NCBI RefSeq assembly: GCF_905220415.1
Contig: NC_059540.1
Coordinates: 565,501-629,500 of the forward strand
Origin: Colias croceus
Taxonomy: Eukaryota > Arthropoda > Insecta > Lepidoptera > Pieridae
DNA: 64,000 nucleotides
Direction: 5' to 3'
Notes under the pieces: model-generated
Told to the model about the DNA's origin: nothing
Seen by the model: the letters and a program-made list of their open reading frames with translations, nothing else
The model's database searches: none
Part shown: positions 41,936 to 52,287 of the stretch, piece by piece
How the letters are laid out: the number at the start of each line of letters is the position of its first letter
Numbering within the stretch: position 1 is the stretch's first letter
Made by a program: the position numbers and the translations under genes

Positions 41936-44900
41936 ATGAACGCCGAGGGAGTTACAGTCACCGAACGTGATATTATAATAAAATTACTGGAAGTATATAA
42001 AGACTTTCCCTGTTTATGGGATTTAACTAATAAAGATTACGCAAACAGAGATGCCCGAAATCAAGCATATATTATTATGTTAGAACTATTAAAAAAAATT
42101 GACAGTGGGGCTACATTAAAAACATTAAAAAATAAGTTAGATAATATGCGTACATCCTATAGGAGGGAGCGAAAAAAGGTAAGCAAATTCAAGTCAAATA
42201 TCCTGTTATGTATATAAATAAATAATGTGTTTTATATGTTTTTAATTTATGAGCATTTTTGTCTGATCTCGATGACATATAAATGAAATGTAGAAACTTT
42301 GATTCACTAAAAAGTATTTAATAAATATCAAACCTATTTAATAAATAGCACATCTAAATAATATGTAGTAGGTAATTAATAATATCAAATCTTTTTTATT
42401 TTTTACTTCTCCGTTTTTCAAGTCGGTTGTTTTTAACGTAGTTATTTTTATTGCGTTTTATTATGAACTAGCTGAGCCCCGCGGTTTCACCCGCGTGGCT
42501 CAGCTCCTGTTGGTCTTAGCGTGATGATATATAGCCTATAGCCTTCCTCGATAAATGAACTTTCTAACACCGAAAGAATTTTTCAAATCGGACCAGTAGT
42601 TCCCGAGATTAGCGCGTTCAAACAAACAAACAAACAAACTCTTCAAGAAAGAACTCTTCAGTCAAAGAAAAACCCGCATAGTTCCCGTTCCCGTGGGATT
42701 TCCGGGATAAAATCTATCCTATTTCCCGGGGTAAAAAGTAGCCTATGTCCTTTCTCGGGTATCAAAATATCTCCATACCAAATTTCATGAAAATTGGTTC
42801 AGTAGTTTAGGCGTGATTGAGTAATAGGCAGACAGACAGAGTTACTTTAGCATTTATAATATTAGTATGGATGACATGATTGCTAAAGGATTTCGCCCAT
42901 TCCCTAGACTGGCTTCTACAGTCTAAATAACAAGAGAAATATGAAGTGATATACGGCTGCGCAATATCAAAACATGTCTTGATGTAGCAAGACTAGCAAG
43001 TATACATAGTGGTAAATCAAAACATGTTTTGACAATACTTAACAAGTAAAAAAATCATTATAATATATTCTAAGTACTTTATTGAAGAAATAAAACAACT
43101 ATGGGTTTCAGTAAACAATAAATTTGGATATTTTACATATTTTAGGTGGAAGCTAGCAAGACTAGTGGCGCTGGAAACGATGAGGTGCATACGCCATCAC
43201 TATGGTACTATGAACACCTCTTATTCTTGGATGAAAAAATCACGCCGACGACAGAGGTTATTGATAATATGGAGACGGATTCTTCCCAGTCACATAATGA
43301 TGAGGTAAGCTTTAAATATTCATAGTATTAATCATTCTTTCTTGAAAATGTACCCGGCCCTGATTGTTAAAATATTCAGTGAATATTTGTCTAACAGAAT
43401 TACCATCTGCAGTACGTTGCCTTTCTGTTCTGTTAAGGCCTACTAAGTTGTCATTTAATCTCCAGTCTCCTGGCCGAAAAGTACATGTTTCAGTATCCTC
43501 GGTATCAACACAATTTCTTGTTATATAGTTTGATGACTTTTTTCTTAAATAATTGTGCAGTGTGCATGAAGCCATTACAACTTTGGGTACATTATGAACA
43601 TTAATTTGAATTGGTCTTTTTAATACTCTAAAACGTTCAGCTAAAATACCAAATGCATTTTCTACAATTCTTCTTGCTCTGGAGAGTCTATAATTGAAAA
43701 TTCTTTGATCATGTGTCAAATTTCTTCTTGGATATGGTTTTAAAAGATTTTCATTAATGGCAAATGCATTATCTGCCACAAAACAATATGGGGCGATAAC
43801 ATTTGATTGCGGTAAAATAGAAGGTGATGGTAAATTTAGTTGGTTCGATTTCATTTTTTCATGAAAAGTTGTATGTTTGAATACTCCACCATCAGAAATA
43901 CTGCCATTAGAACCTATATTTACATAAATAAACTCGTAATTTGCATTCACAATACCAAGCAGGACTATGCTAAAAGTTCCCTTATAATTATAGTACAGTG
44001 TACCCGATTTTGGCGGCTTCTCGATAATAACATGTTTGCCGTCAATAGCACCCAAGCAATGATTAAATTGCCATTTTATTTCAAAGTCTTTAGCTATTTG
44101 TAACCAGTCATTTTCTGTTTCAGGAACCTGCAACAAAAAGAGAACGCGTTACGAGAAGAAAGCAAAATGACATTTTAAAGAAACAGTCGGAATTACTAGA
44201 GTCTGCTAAAATATTAATATCTGGTGACGGCACATCAGCTGATGCTTTCGGGAACTCCGTGAGTTCTCAGCTCAAGGAGCTCCCAAAAGTACAAAGATGC
44301 CTCGCCGAAAAATTAATAGGAGAAACATTGTTCTATGCAAAACTAGGAGTGCTTACTTTTGAAACCTCAATAAATATTAAAAGAAGATCAGTACAATATT
44401 TAGGTCAGGGGTACGCGTACCAGCAGCAGGTGCCACAAACATATGCACCATCACCAACACCATCACCTCAGCATCACCAGCCGTCACCATATGCACCATC
44501 ACCATCACCATCACCACAGCATCACCAACCGACACCATTTGCACCATCACCAACACCATCACCACAGCATCACCAGCCGTCACCATTTGCACCATCACCA
44601 ACACCATCACCACAGCATCACCAGCCGTCACCATATGCACCATCACCATCACCATCACCTCAGCATCACCAGCCGTCACCATTTGCACCATCACCATCAC
44701 CATCACCTCAGCATCACCAGCCGTCACCATTTGCACCATCACCATCACCATCCCCACAGCATCGTCAGCCATCACCATCACATAAGTACTCACATACATC
44801 ACAATCACTTCAACTCAGTCAGCCATCAACGTCATCAACATTACCTCAGCTTCCACCATCATCATACCAGCAACAATTAGATTCCAATTCATTAATTAAT

Positions 44901-44978
44901 TACATAAGCAGCAATCAACAACAGGTAGTCAGAGGAAAGGGGAAGGAGTTAAAAAAATATTTGATTTTTAAAAAGTAA
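41936..44978 (+). CDS. Harbinger MADF (Myb-like) DNA-binding protein, three exons
   Basis: Exons 41936-42178, 43146-43304 and 44124-44978, all phase 0, giving 418 aa. The MADF domain spans exons 1-2 (IIKLLEVYKDFPCLWDLTNK, LKNKLDNMRTSYRRERKK, PSLWYYEHLLFLDE). Exon 3 starts EPATKRERVTRRKQNDILKK, a basic region with a possible nuclear signal, then an ESAKILISGDG-LAEKLIGETLF segment that resembles the BESS-like tail of such proteins. About seven 16-residue PSPxPSPQHHQPSPF repeats follow, then a Gln/Ser-rich end. In Harbinger elements this protein brings the transposase to the nucleus and binds the ends. Its intron 2 contains the whole DDE exon of the opposite-strand transposase. A TTG upstream at 41897 keeps the frame open, but the ATG at 41936 is the first. 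Confidence 0.85.
42471..42872 (+). repeat. Two SINE-like repeats in tandem, MADF intron 1
   Basis: First copy about 42471-42650 (CTAGCTGAGCCCCGCGGTTT head, ATCGGACCAGTAGTTCCCGA, CAAA run, CTCTTCA). Second copy about 42668-42872 (AAACCCGCATAGTTCCCGTT, AAATTGGTTCAGTAGTTTAG, tail TTTATAATATTAGTATGGAT). The first copy ends abruptly where the second starts. Confidence 0.75.
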
Positions 44979-45885
44979 TTTTTCAGTGATATTCGTACTT
45001 TTCCATTTTAATTTTTACTAGCTTTCCGCCCGCCTTTGTCTAAAACCTAATAAATTATGTACTAAAACCTTCCCCTGAATCGCTCTATCTATAAAAAGAG
45101 CAACTATGGAGTTTCTTGCCGGTTCTTCTCCATAGATGCTGCTTTCCGAATCGGTAGTAAATGTTAAAAATATGACGTTTCAAAAGTGCTTCTCGAAGAA
45201 GTCTAATTGAATAAATAAATGTTTGAGTTTGAGTTTTAGGAGCCATTATTTAAGAGAAGAAGAAGAAGAAGAATTTGAGTTTGAAAAAAAACCACGTCAA
45301 AATCCGTTGCGTAGTTTTAAATATATAAGCATACAAAGGGACATAGGGACAGAGAAAGACACTTTGTTTTATACTATGTATACTATTACTTTAGAAAAAT
45401 AAATAAACTATTTTTTATATATTAAAGTTGTTTTATTGAATACATACCTTTAGGTAATCTTTGAGTACTCTAATGATAGCTTCGCAGGTCTCTGGTATTA
45501 TCTCAGACAGTAGTTGTGGTGATATACATGTGCTTAATTTAAGATCATTATATTCTCTTCCTGACGCGAGATATTTTAAAGTTGCCACTAATCTTTCTTC
45601 GGCAGTTACAGCTTGCCTCATAACTGTATCGGTTTTCGCTATATATCTTTTCAAAAGATTTAATATTTCATCGAATGATTCTGGAGTCATTCGAAGATAT
45701 GTTCGGAAATCTTCATCATCCAATTCCTTAAGGAGCCGCATATGACTGTAATTTTCTCTATTTCTATAGTAGAATTTAGCCCATTCTCTTCGTTTTTTCC
45801 TTTGTTCCTTTTGCAGCGGTGCTGTAGCAACAATGGTTGCTGCAACCAACGCTATTTTAGCATTTTTCGATAATACCGGTGGCAT
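43312..45885 (-). CDS. Harbinger DDE transposase, two exons
   Basis: Exons 45885-45448 (146 codons) and 44127-43312 (271 codons plus stop) join phase 0 to 417 aa. Exon 1 has the helical N-terminal region (FRTYLRMTPESFDEILNLLK, TAEERLVATLKYLASGREYN). Exon 2 holds the DDE_Tnp_4 domain: CLGAIDGKHVIIEKP (first Asp), FVADNAFAI (second Asp), and ARRIVENAFGILAERFRVLK (Glu in ENAFG). All three catalytic residues are present with normal spacing. The single intron (44128-45447) contains exon 3 of the MADF gene on the other strand. The acceptor CTTTTTGTTGCAG is read as coding sequence by that gene. The stop is 8 bp from the MADF exon-2 donor, so the 3' UTR is antisense to MADF exon 2. Confidence 0.92.
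44443..44770 (+). repeat. 48-bp coding minisatellite in MADF exon 3
   Basis: About seven 48-bp units rich in CAC/CCA triplets encode a PSPxPSPQHHQPSPxA repeat in the MADF frame; other frames read as poly-His or Val/Met-rich shadows. Units differ mainly at the T/S and F/Y codons. Confidence 0.85.
45017..45380 (+). repeat. Three nested repeat fragments in Harbinger intron
   Basis: A short repeat (head ACTAGCTTTCCGCCCG at 45017; tail AAAGGGACATAGGGACAGAG to TTTTATACTATGTA at 45380) is interrupted by a LINE 3' end (about 45099-45240, GAGTTTCTTGCCGGTTCTTC to AATAAATAAATG). That in turn holds a tiny 3' fragment of the I-type LINE (45241-45273, AGCCATTATTTAAGAGAAG with GAA repeats) that matches 59019-59045. 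TTTGAGTTT flanks the tiny fragment on both sides. Confidence 0.65.
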
Positions 45886-46075
45886 GAGGCAAGACGTCCG
45901 TTCACTACTTCATAACAAAGTCAACTGCATATATTATATTAACTCTATGGTCAACTGACAGCTGGAAGGCCAACCGTCGGACAATCTGTAGCAATGTCGG
46001 AATGGTTGCCATGTCGGTTCCAATATGGTTGGCACCAACCAAATCGGAGCGTCTGTAGATGCTTTAATTTGGCTC

Positions 46076-46550
46076 GACTATAGCACCCTTCAATGGAATT
46101 TTGGGTCAAGTAGTATTTATAATTTTAATAAGATAAATAATTTAACAAATTCAATGATGGACCTATACGGACCTAACGGTAAAGAATACGATTTTCATAA
46201 AATTCGCCAATTTTGCTATGGATGAGGTGCTAAGGTGTAATTTTTTTATACCCAAAATTAAAAAAAAATTATTTACAAATAAACTAAAGGGGACCTAACG
46301 AAAAAATTGTAGGACCTTAAAGGACCTAACGGAGACCTATCGATTAAGGTCATTTTTGACCAGAAATTCTATGGATGGTGTGTTAAAGTGTATTTTTTTA
46401 TACCCAAAATTTAAAAATTATTTTAAAAAAAACTAAAGGGGACCTAACGAAAAAGATTGTGGGACCTTAAAGGACCTAACAGACACCTATCAATCAAGGT
46501 CATTTTCAACCCAAAATTCCATTGATGGGGTGCTAAGTTAGCATTGGTAG
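46076..46550 (+). repeat. GGACCTAACGG-repeat element, copy 1
   Basis: Begins with AGCACCCTTCAATGGAATTT in inverted sense and ends with AAATTCCATTGATGGGGTGC, so it has short terminal inverted similarity. Between are about 2.5 tandem units carrying AAAGGGGACCTAACGAAAAA, GGGACCTTAAAGGACCTAAC and GACCTATCGATTAAGGTCAT. Copies 2 and 3 are at 50125-50408 (inverted) and 51795-52238. No ORF; family not recognised. Confidence 0.7.
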
Positions 46551-46705
46551 GTAAATCAATGAATTTTGTGACTACTTGAACCAAAAACGAATCGCGAATT
46601 TTTATGTGGATAAATAAAATTTGTACACGTCTTAATAAAATATGTTTATTTAGTTATTTCATTTCATTTCGTGTTCACAGTTTTGCCATCATTATCATCG
46701 TAATT

Positions 46706-46751
46706 CTTCTTCTTCTTCTTTTTTTTTCCAAATGGCAACTCCCGATCCCAG
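46706..46751 (-). mobile_element. 46-bp LINE 3'-end insertion with perfect 12-bp TSD
   Basis: On - the insert reads CTGGGATCGGGAGTTGCCAT, then a short A run and (GAA)n. It is flanked by perfect ATCATCGTAATT copies (46694-46705 and 46752-46763). An extremely 5'-truncated target-primed insertion. Confidence 0.75.
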
Positions 46752-46870
46752 ATCATCGTAATTAGAATTCTTTTAATTCACGTCTACCCTCTTAAATATT
46801 ATTTTTTAAACACGATAACAAAAGGTGTCTCATTTCATTATTATTCAATCAAACAAAACTCTATTTAAAT

Positions 46871-49594
46871 ATGTTGCGCTTAAGTAATGAAGACTGGGAG
46901 CGAAAGAAGTGGTATTTGGCAAGAAAGTATTTTGAGGAGGAACCAAGTAAGTTGAGATAATATTTATTTTATCAAAATAGAAGCTGTATTTTTTTTTAAT
47001 GGCTAATTTTGCTGGAGATAATGATGATGAACCGCTGCCCTACCTCAAATTCGTCTAGCTACGGCCCTGTGATGAAGTCCACTTCTATGAGGGATATCAT
47101 GTGCAAAAGATACTTATAGTTTATGTTTGCTCATAAACTATTCTTTATATATAAACTAGCGACCCGCCCCGACTTTGCACGGGTGCAATGGCGGCCGGCC
47201 GGTACCGCCGCAAACGCTACGTCCCGCCATTTTTAAATCTGTAATATCTTCGAAAATATTCACTTAAATCATACGGTGAAAGGGCCATTTAGATCTATAT
47301 TAAATGAACAATGTATTGAGAGTATTTAATTGGTTAAGGATTAATGCTGTATTGGTTAAAACTTAAAATCGCTTCGAAAATCAACCATTATTTGTCGTAA
47401 AAAGTAAACGACAAAAAAAGTTATTGTGGGTTATCCATAAGAGATATAGTTCATTGAAATGTTACATTTTTAGGCCTAATCTTGCGTTTTTTAGAAGACG
47501 CAATTTTATTTTTGGATGTGTAGGGGGGTCACTGTGAAGCTAAAATCAAGTTTGTGGGGTCGCCTCCCTTGTCCCACGGCCGCCATCTTGAAAATAGTGG
47601 TTGAAATGGTTTTTACGATATATCACTTAAACTATTTATCTGATAAAAAACATTGTTAGCATTATTTGTTGCAAATTAAATTCTCTACTCTAATTTCTGA
47701 ACATTTTCACTTATAATTTTTTTATTTATAGTTCTACGGCAAAAAGTTACTAGACTAAAGTTGTAGAGAATTTAATTTGCAACAAAAAAATTCTAACAAT
47801 GTTTTTTTATCAGATAAATAGTTTATGAGATATATAGTAAAAACCATATCAACCGCTCTTTTCAAGATGGCGGTCGTGGGACAAGGGTGGTGACCCCACA
47901 AACTTGGTGATAGCTTCGCACTGACCCCCCCCCCCCCTACACATCAAAAAAATAAAATTGCGTCCTCTAAAAAACGCGACCCCAAATGTAGCTTTTCAAT
48001 GGACTAATAGACATATATACCATCGCGGAATTTTCTGTAGACCTTTTCAATGTGTACAATACTTAGTACATTATTTTGATAAAACTCGTAGGGTTCAGCC
48101 TGCGTTTGCAATGTAAGCGGAAAAAATGTAATTATTTACGACATCACATTAGAAACCTCAAAAATAACAGTACTTCTCCACTATTTAATGGATGTTATTA
48201 TACATATAAACCTTCCTCTTGAATCACTATATCTATTAAAAAAAACCGCATCAAAATCCGTCGCGTAGTTTTAAAGATTTTAGCGTACAAAGGGATATTG
48301 GGACATAGGGACAGAGAAAGCGACTTTGTTTTATACTATGTAGTGATTACAATGCGATCGGAAAAATAAAGAAAAGGTATAATAACTAAATCATTGTTCA
48401 TTTACTTTCAGGGTTATCTCCCATACCAGAATCGCGAGAGCGACGCAGCAGTACTGACTCGAATGAATATTTACCAGAGCTAAATATTGAAGTGGTACCT
48501 AAAAGAAAAGATGTCGATGACCCAGAAGAGACTTATCAGGAGTTAGAGAAAAAAATGAAGGAAATTATATCGGCAGATCGAAGAGGGTGTGATGCCCCGA
48601 AATCTGATACTATTGACAAAGAATCAGTGGAATTAAATGCAATAGAAGAACACAGTAGTCCAGAGATAAATGATCTCCGATGTTTATATAATTCTGATAA
48701 TTGTACGGAAAGGCCTTCAGGAGCCAGCGGTTGCGTCGAAAATGAAGAGTTAAGCGTGATAGTGGAACAGGAAACGTCAAAAACGAACAAATCACGTATA
48801 AAAAATTCTGATGCACGTTACATTGACCAAGAGCTTTGTGAGGACGAAATAATAGCAGCACCTTGTTCTCCCTTTAGGTCTAGAGCGCCATCTATTGAAT
48901 TGCCTAAGCTTGCTAGCACCGAAGGTACAAAAAAACACATATTTGAAAGCCATAGTCCAAATATTTACGTAAATTTAATAATGCCTACATATTTTGGTTT
49001 TGACTTACGGCCTCTGAGTATTAGTATCAATTTATAATACAGTAAAGTCAGGTTATAAAGTTAGGCAAACCCCAATAGATATTTTTAAATCATTATTATC
49101 ACGAAGTTTATCAATAAATTATAATATAGTAATGTTTTCGAATGCACTGTATTTTAATCAATGATTACTTTTTTTCAGATGCAAGTGAAGATAAATCTAA
49201 TGGTGACTCTGTACCAAAGCCAGATATCATGAGAAGGAAACGAAGTATCCTACGTTCTACTGACGTATCCAAATATATTAGTGAAAATACGTCCACTGGT
49301 TATCCCACTTCATTGAGTCATGCTGCTTCAGAATTATCAGTTAATTCGGAAGTTGATTCACAAAATAGTATACTAGAACCTCTTATGTGTTCTACTCCGA
49401 AAGTTGATATCTCGGATAAGGGGATAAAACGAAAGCAAACTTCGAAGATATCTTCATCGGCAGTAAAGAAAAGCAAGACAGCTCAAACAAGCTTTTCTGA
49501 CCATGATGAAAATGGTTTTATTTGGAATAACTTTTTTGTTGGCAAACCTATTGTATACAATTTGTGTAGGTGTAATGATCACGTGTGTTCTTAA
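46871..49594 (+). CDS. Unrecognised protein, three coding exons
   Basis: Exons 46871-46946, 48412-48924 and 49179-49594 join in phase (GT-AG throughout; donor AAG|GTACAA for exon 2) to 334 aa. It starts MLRLSNEDWERKKWYLARKY, a charged helical-looking segment. The middle is acidic and Ser/Glu-rich (DPEETYQELEKKMKEIISAD; CSPFRSRAPSIE). Exon 3 has basic patches MRRKRSILR and GIKRKQTSK, candidate nuclear signals, and ends FIWNNFFVGKPIVYNLCRCN with a few Cys. No known domain. It looks like a fast-evolving, mostly disordered nuclear protein, but this is inference. AATAAA at 49863 fits as its poly(A) signal. Intron 1 is filled by a repeat plus a foldback insert. An alternative end of exon 2 by read-through stops at 49037. 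Confidence 0.7.
47156..48345 (+). repeat. CTAGCGACCCGCCCC repeat with foldback insert (filled site)
   Basis: Head CTAGCGACCCGCCCCGACTT with TGCACGGGTGCAATG, tail GGGACAGAGAAAGCGACTTT to TTTATACTATGTAG. The copy at 52288-52953 is the same repeat inverted and lacks the 561-bp insert at 47447-48007. Intron 1 of the unrecognised gene. Confidence 0.8.
47447..48007. mobile_element. Foldback/MITE insert, ~210-bp arms, TA target
   Basis: Ends TAGTTCATTGAAATGTTACA and (inverted) TTAGTCCATTGAAAAGCTAC. The arms also share GCGTTTTTTAGAAGACGCAA-type sequence, a C-run/G-run near TGTGTAGGGGGG, CAAGATGGCGG and ATTTATCTGATAAAAAACAT. TA flanks at 47445-47446 and 48008-48009. Comparison with the empty site near 52611 confirms the boundaries. 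Confidence 0.8.
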
Positions 49595-49862
49595 TTAATA
49601 TTTGATATCGATCATCATAATAGATTTTTAATGCGTATAGATTACGCTTAGATTACGTATGACATGATATAAATCGTGTGTGCCATAAATCTTTTATTAA
49701 TAAGTATATCCATATGATATATGCTTTTGTCTTCTTTTAAAAATGTTTATTACATTTAAAATTTTAATCATACTTTAATTATAGGTATACAAATTTGTGT
49801 AATAATACGTAATTATAATAAACCATATCACCCATACCTACATCCAATTTTTATTATTAAAC

Positions 49863-49868
49863 AATAAA
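49863..49868 (+). terminator. Poly(A) signal of the unrecognised gene
   Basis: AATAAA 269 bp after the stop, followed by a GTGTTTGTTT stretch, a good downstream element. Confidence 0.6.
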
Positions 49869-50009
49869 GTGTTTGTTTATATGCCTATCATTCTTTATTT
49901 GAACTAAGTTTACCTGACTGGAACAAAATTACATTTTAAAATGTGTAACAACTGAAAAAATCCCAGTTTCAATTAATAATTATTAATGTATACCAATATA
50001 CTATTTATA

Positions 50010-50090
50010 ATTTGTAATATTATAAATCTGAGAGTTTGTTTGTTTGAACGCGCTAATTTCAGGAACTACTGGTCCGATTTGATCTCCGAG
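50010..50090 (-). repeat. SINE-like repeat 3' fragment
   Basis: On - reads AAATCGGACCAGTAGTTCCT, TTAGCGCGTTCAAACAAACA and a tail ATTTATAATATT: the 3' half of the family at 36931. The matching 5' half on + lies at about 51687-51765 (CTAGCTGTGCCCCGCGGTTT), truncated. Confidence 0.65.
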
Positions 50091-50124
50091 TTTCTCTATT
50101 GGATATAATATCACCAATACAAAC

Positions 50125-50408
50125 TTAGCACCCCATCAATAGAATTTTGGGTCGAAAATGACCTTGATCGACAGGTCTCCGTTAGGTCCTTTAAGGTCCC
50201 ACAATTTTTTCGTTAGGTCCCCTTTAGTTTTTTTTTTAATATTTTTTAAATTTTGGGTATAAAAAAACTACTCATTAGCACCTCATCCATAGTTATAATA
50301 GCAAAATTGGCGAATTTTATCTAAATCGTATTCTTCACCGTTAGGTCCGTATAGGTCCATCATTGAAATTGTTAAATTATTTATTTTATTAAAATTATAA
50401 AATAATTA
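50125..50408 (-). repeat. GGACCTAACGG-repeat element, copy 2 (inverted)
   Basis: On + it begins CTTAGCACCCCATCAATAGA and runs through GACCTTGATCGACAGGTCTC and TTAGGTCCCCTTTAG to TTTATTAAAATTATAAAAT. Only about one tandem unit remains. Confidence 0.65.
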
Positions 50409-50494
50409 AAACCTGCGCATGCGCCTTAGTGCATTAAGGCATGCGCACATCATACATAAACAGCGCGAAATTTAAATTGGTATCGTTTCATCTA

Positions 50495-50609
50495 TACATA
50501 TAATAAATCTGTAGAAGGGTCAATTCTGTACATTGAAAATATTGAAAAAATAAATAGCAGGGGGTGTTACTGGATCGATACCAAACCCAAATATGCGATT
50601 AAAAAAATT

Positions 50610-50646
<37 letters not shown>

Positions 50647-50976
50647 ATGTGAAGGCATCACGTGAAAACTAGCGGTTCGATTTCGATGAAACTTGGTATA
50701 ATTATACCTTATTATCCTGGGCGTAAAATAGGATACTTTTTATCCTGTAAAAATACGTAGAAAAAAAATAATCTTAATTTTTCAGTTTTATCCATAGACG
50801 TTGTTCCGTAGAACCGCGAACACACGTTGCGTATTATTATAGGCCTAGCCGTATTTGGGAATTGGGTCCAATAGATATTTATAAGATGTTATTGTCAGAG
50901 GTACTCAAAATGGATAAATAAACCATCCACGCGAAGACCGACATCCGCGCGGACGGAGTCGCGGGCGGAAGCTAGT
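50495..50976 (+). repeat. Interspersed repeat ending GCGGAAGCTAGT, long copy
   Basis: Same ends as 33880-34186 but with a (GTCT)n run at about 50615-50645 and about 140 extra bases before the GGACGGAGTCGCGGGCGGAA end. The extra part reads CCATAGACGTTGTTCCGTAG and on. Confidence 0.65.
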
Positions 50977-50999
50977 TTATTAAATAAATCAATTGTTCT

Positions 51000-51680
51000 G
51001 AGAGTGCTTATTTATTAAAAACCTACTTTTCAACCTTAGATCATTAAGTAATCGATGGAGTACGCTGGCATATGTTCTAACTAAACTTTCTGTCGATTTT
51101 GGTGCGGGGAGGGTAAGTCACACTATGAAACATAGTCACACATTCACAAAAATAATTTGTGTCTTTACAAACTCAAACTATTACAAAATTGACACACTAG
51201 CATATTTTTGCACACATACATCGATCACACAGAAAAATCTCTGTACATATACGTAATAATAAAATCGCTCGAAAGGGATGTATCATGTAACCATATCGAT
51301 ATTACAAAAATAATAATTTTGTTGAAATTAGAAATAACATTAATATTATATTCATAAAAACTACTACACAGGTCATTTGTAACGTTTTCATAATTATTAT
51401 ATGCATACGAAAAAACAATAAAAAGCCATTTTATTTGTATTTGAATATGTTTTCATTCATCACAGCACATTTCAATAAAATAAATATGTCTCTCAGGTTA
51501 GGTAGTGATTTGAAGGGTCCCTTAAAATAAGGAACCCTTACTTAGGAGACTGTTTAGGGGTTACTGGTGAAATCGGGCATAAGAACATTATCAAAAGTAG
51601 TACTAAAAGTTTATGACAGTCTGAACGAAATGACATAAATATATAATCGGAAACATACGCAATATTAATACATACATATA
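51000..51680. other. No gene seen
   Basis: AT-rich sequence with scattered CACACA-type tracts; no coding signal or clear repeat ends. Confidence 0.4.
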
Positions 51681-51794
51681 AACAAACTAGCTGTGCCCCG
51701 CGGTTTCACCCGCATTGCTCCGCTCCTGTTGGTCTTAGCATAGCGTGATGATTTATAGCCTACATCGACGATTATGGATATGCGCAAATTATTT

Positions 51795-52238
51795 TATAAT
51801 TTTAATAAATTAAATTATTTAACAAATTCAATGATGGACCTAACCTAACGGCAAAGAATACGATTTTGATAAAATTCGCCAATTTAGAGGATGGATGGAT
51901 GAGGTGCTAAAGTGTAATTTTTTTATACTCAAAATTAAAAAAAAAATATTTATAAAAAAACTAAAGGGGACCTAACGAAAAAATTGTGGGACCTTAAAGG
52001 ACCTAACGGAGACCTATCGATTAAGGTTATTTCTGACCCAAAATTCTATGGATGGGGTGCTAAAGTGTATTTTTTTTATACCCAAAATTTAAAAAAATAT
52101 TAAAAAAAAACTAAAGGGGACCTAACGAAAAAGTTATGGGACCTTAAAGGACCTAACGGAGACCTATCGGAGACCCATCGATCAAGGTCATTTTCGACCC
52201 AAAATTCCATTGATGGGGTGCTAAGTTTGCATTGGTAT
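51795..52238 (+). repeat. GGACCTAACGG-repeat element, copy 3
   Basis: Starts at TTATAATTTTAATAAATTAA and ends AAATTCCATTGATGGGGTGC with TAAGTTTGCATTGGTA. Two to three tandem units; in the last unit GAGACCTATC is itself doubled. Confidence 0.7.
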
Positions 52239-52287
52239 GTTTGACAAAAAAATAGATACCCTTATATCTGTGTTTTATCATCATCTC

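Larger units (their letters stand above)
41668..46063. mobile_element. Complete PIF/Harbinger DNA transposon
   Basis: 4396 bp with TIRs of about 38 bp beginning AGCATCTACAGACGCTCCGA and continuing TTTGGTTGGTGCCAACCA, inverted at 46026-46063. Flanks share TTAAT (41663-41667 and 46064-46068), which includes the 3-bp TWA expected for the superfamily. Subterminal regions carry many CCGACCAAA/ACCAACC motifs in both orientations, likely binding sites. It encodes a DDE transposase on - and a MADF (Myb/SANT-like) protein on +, the two proteins Harbinger needs. Both appear intact. It lies about 1 kb upstream of Prp19. Confidence 0.92.

Noticed and set aside
41897..42217. Single-exon 106-aa protein starting at 41897 and running to 42217
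   Set aside because: The start is TTG and the 3' part reads through a clear GTAAGC donor at 42179; the spliced model gives a full MADF domain.
44377..44880. His-rich (+) and Met/Val-rich (-) open frames
   Set aside because: Shadow frames of the 48-bp coding repeat in MADF exon 3.
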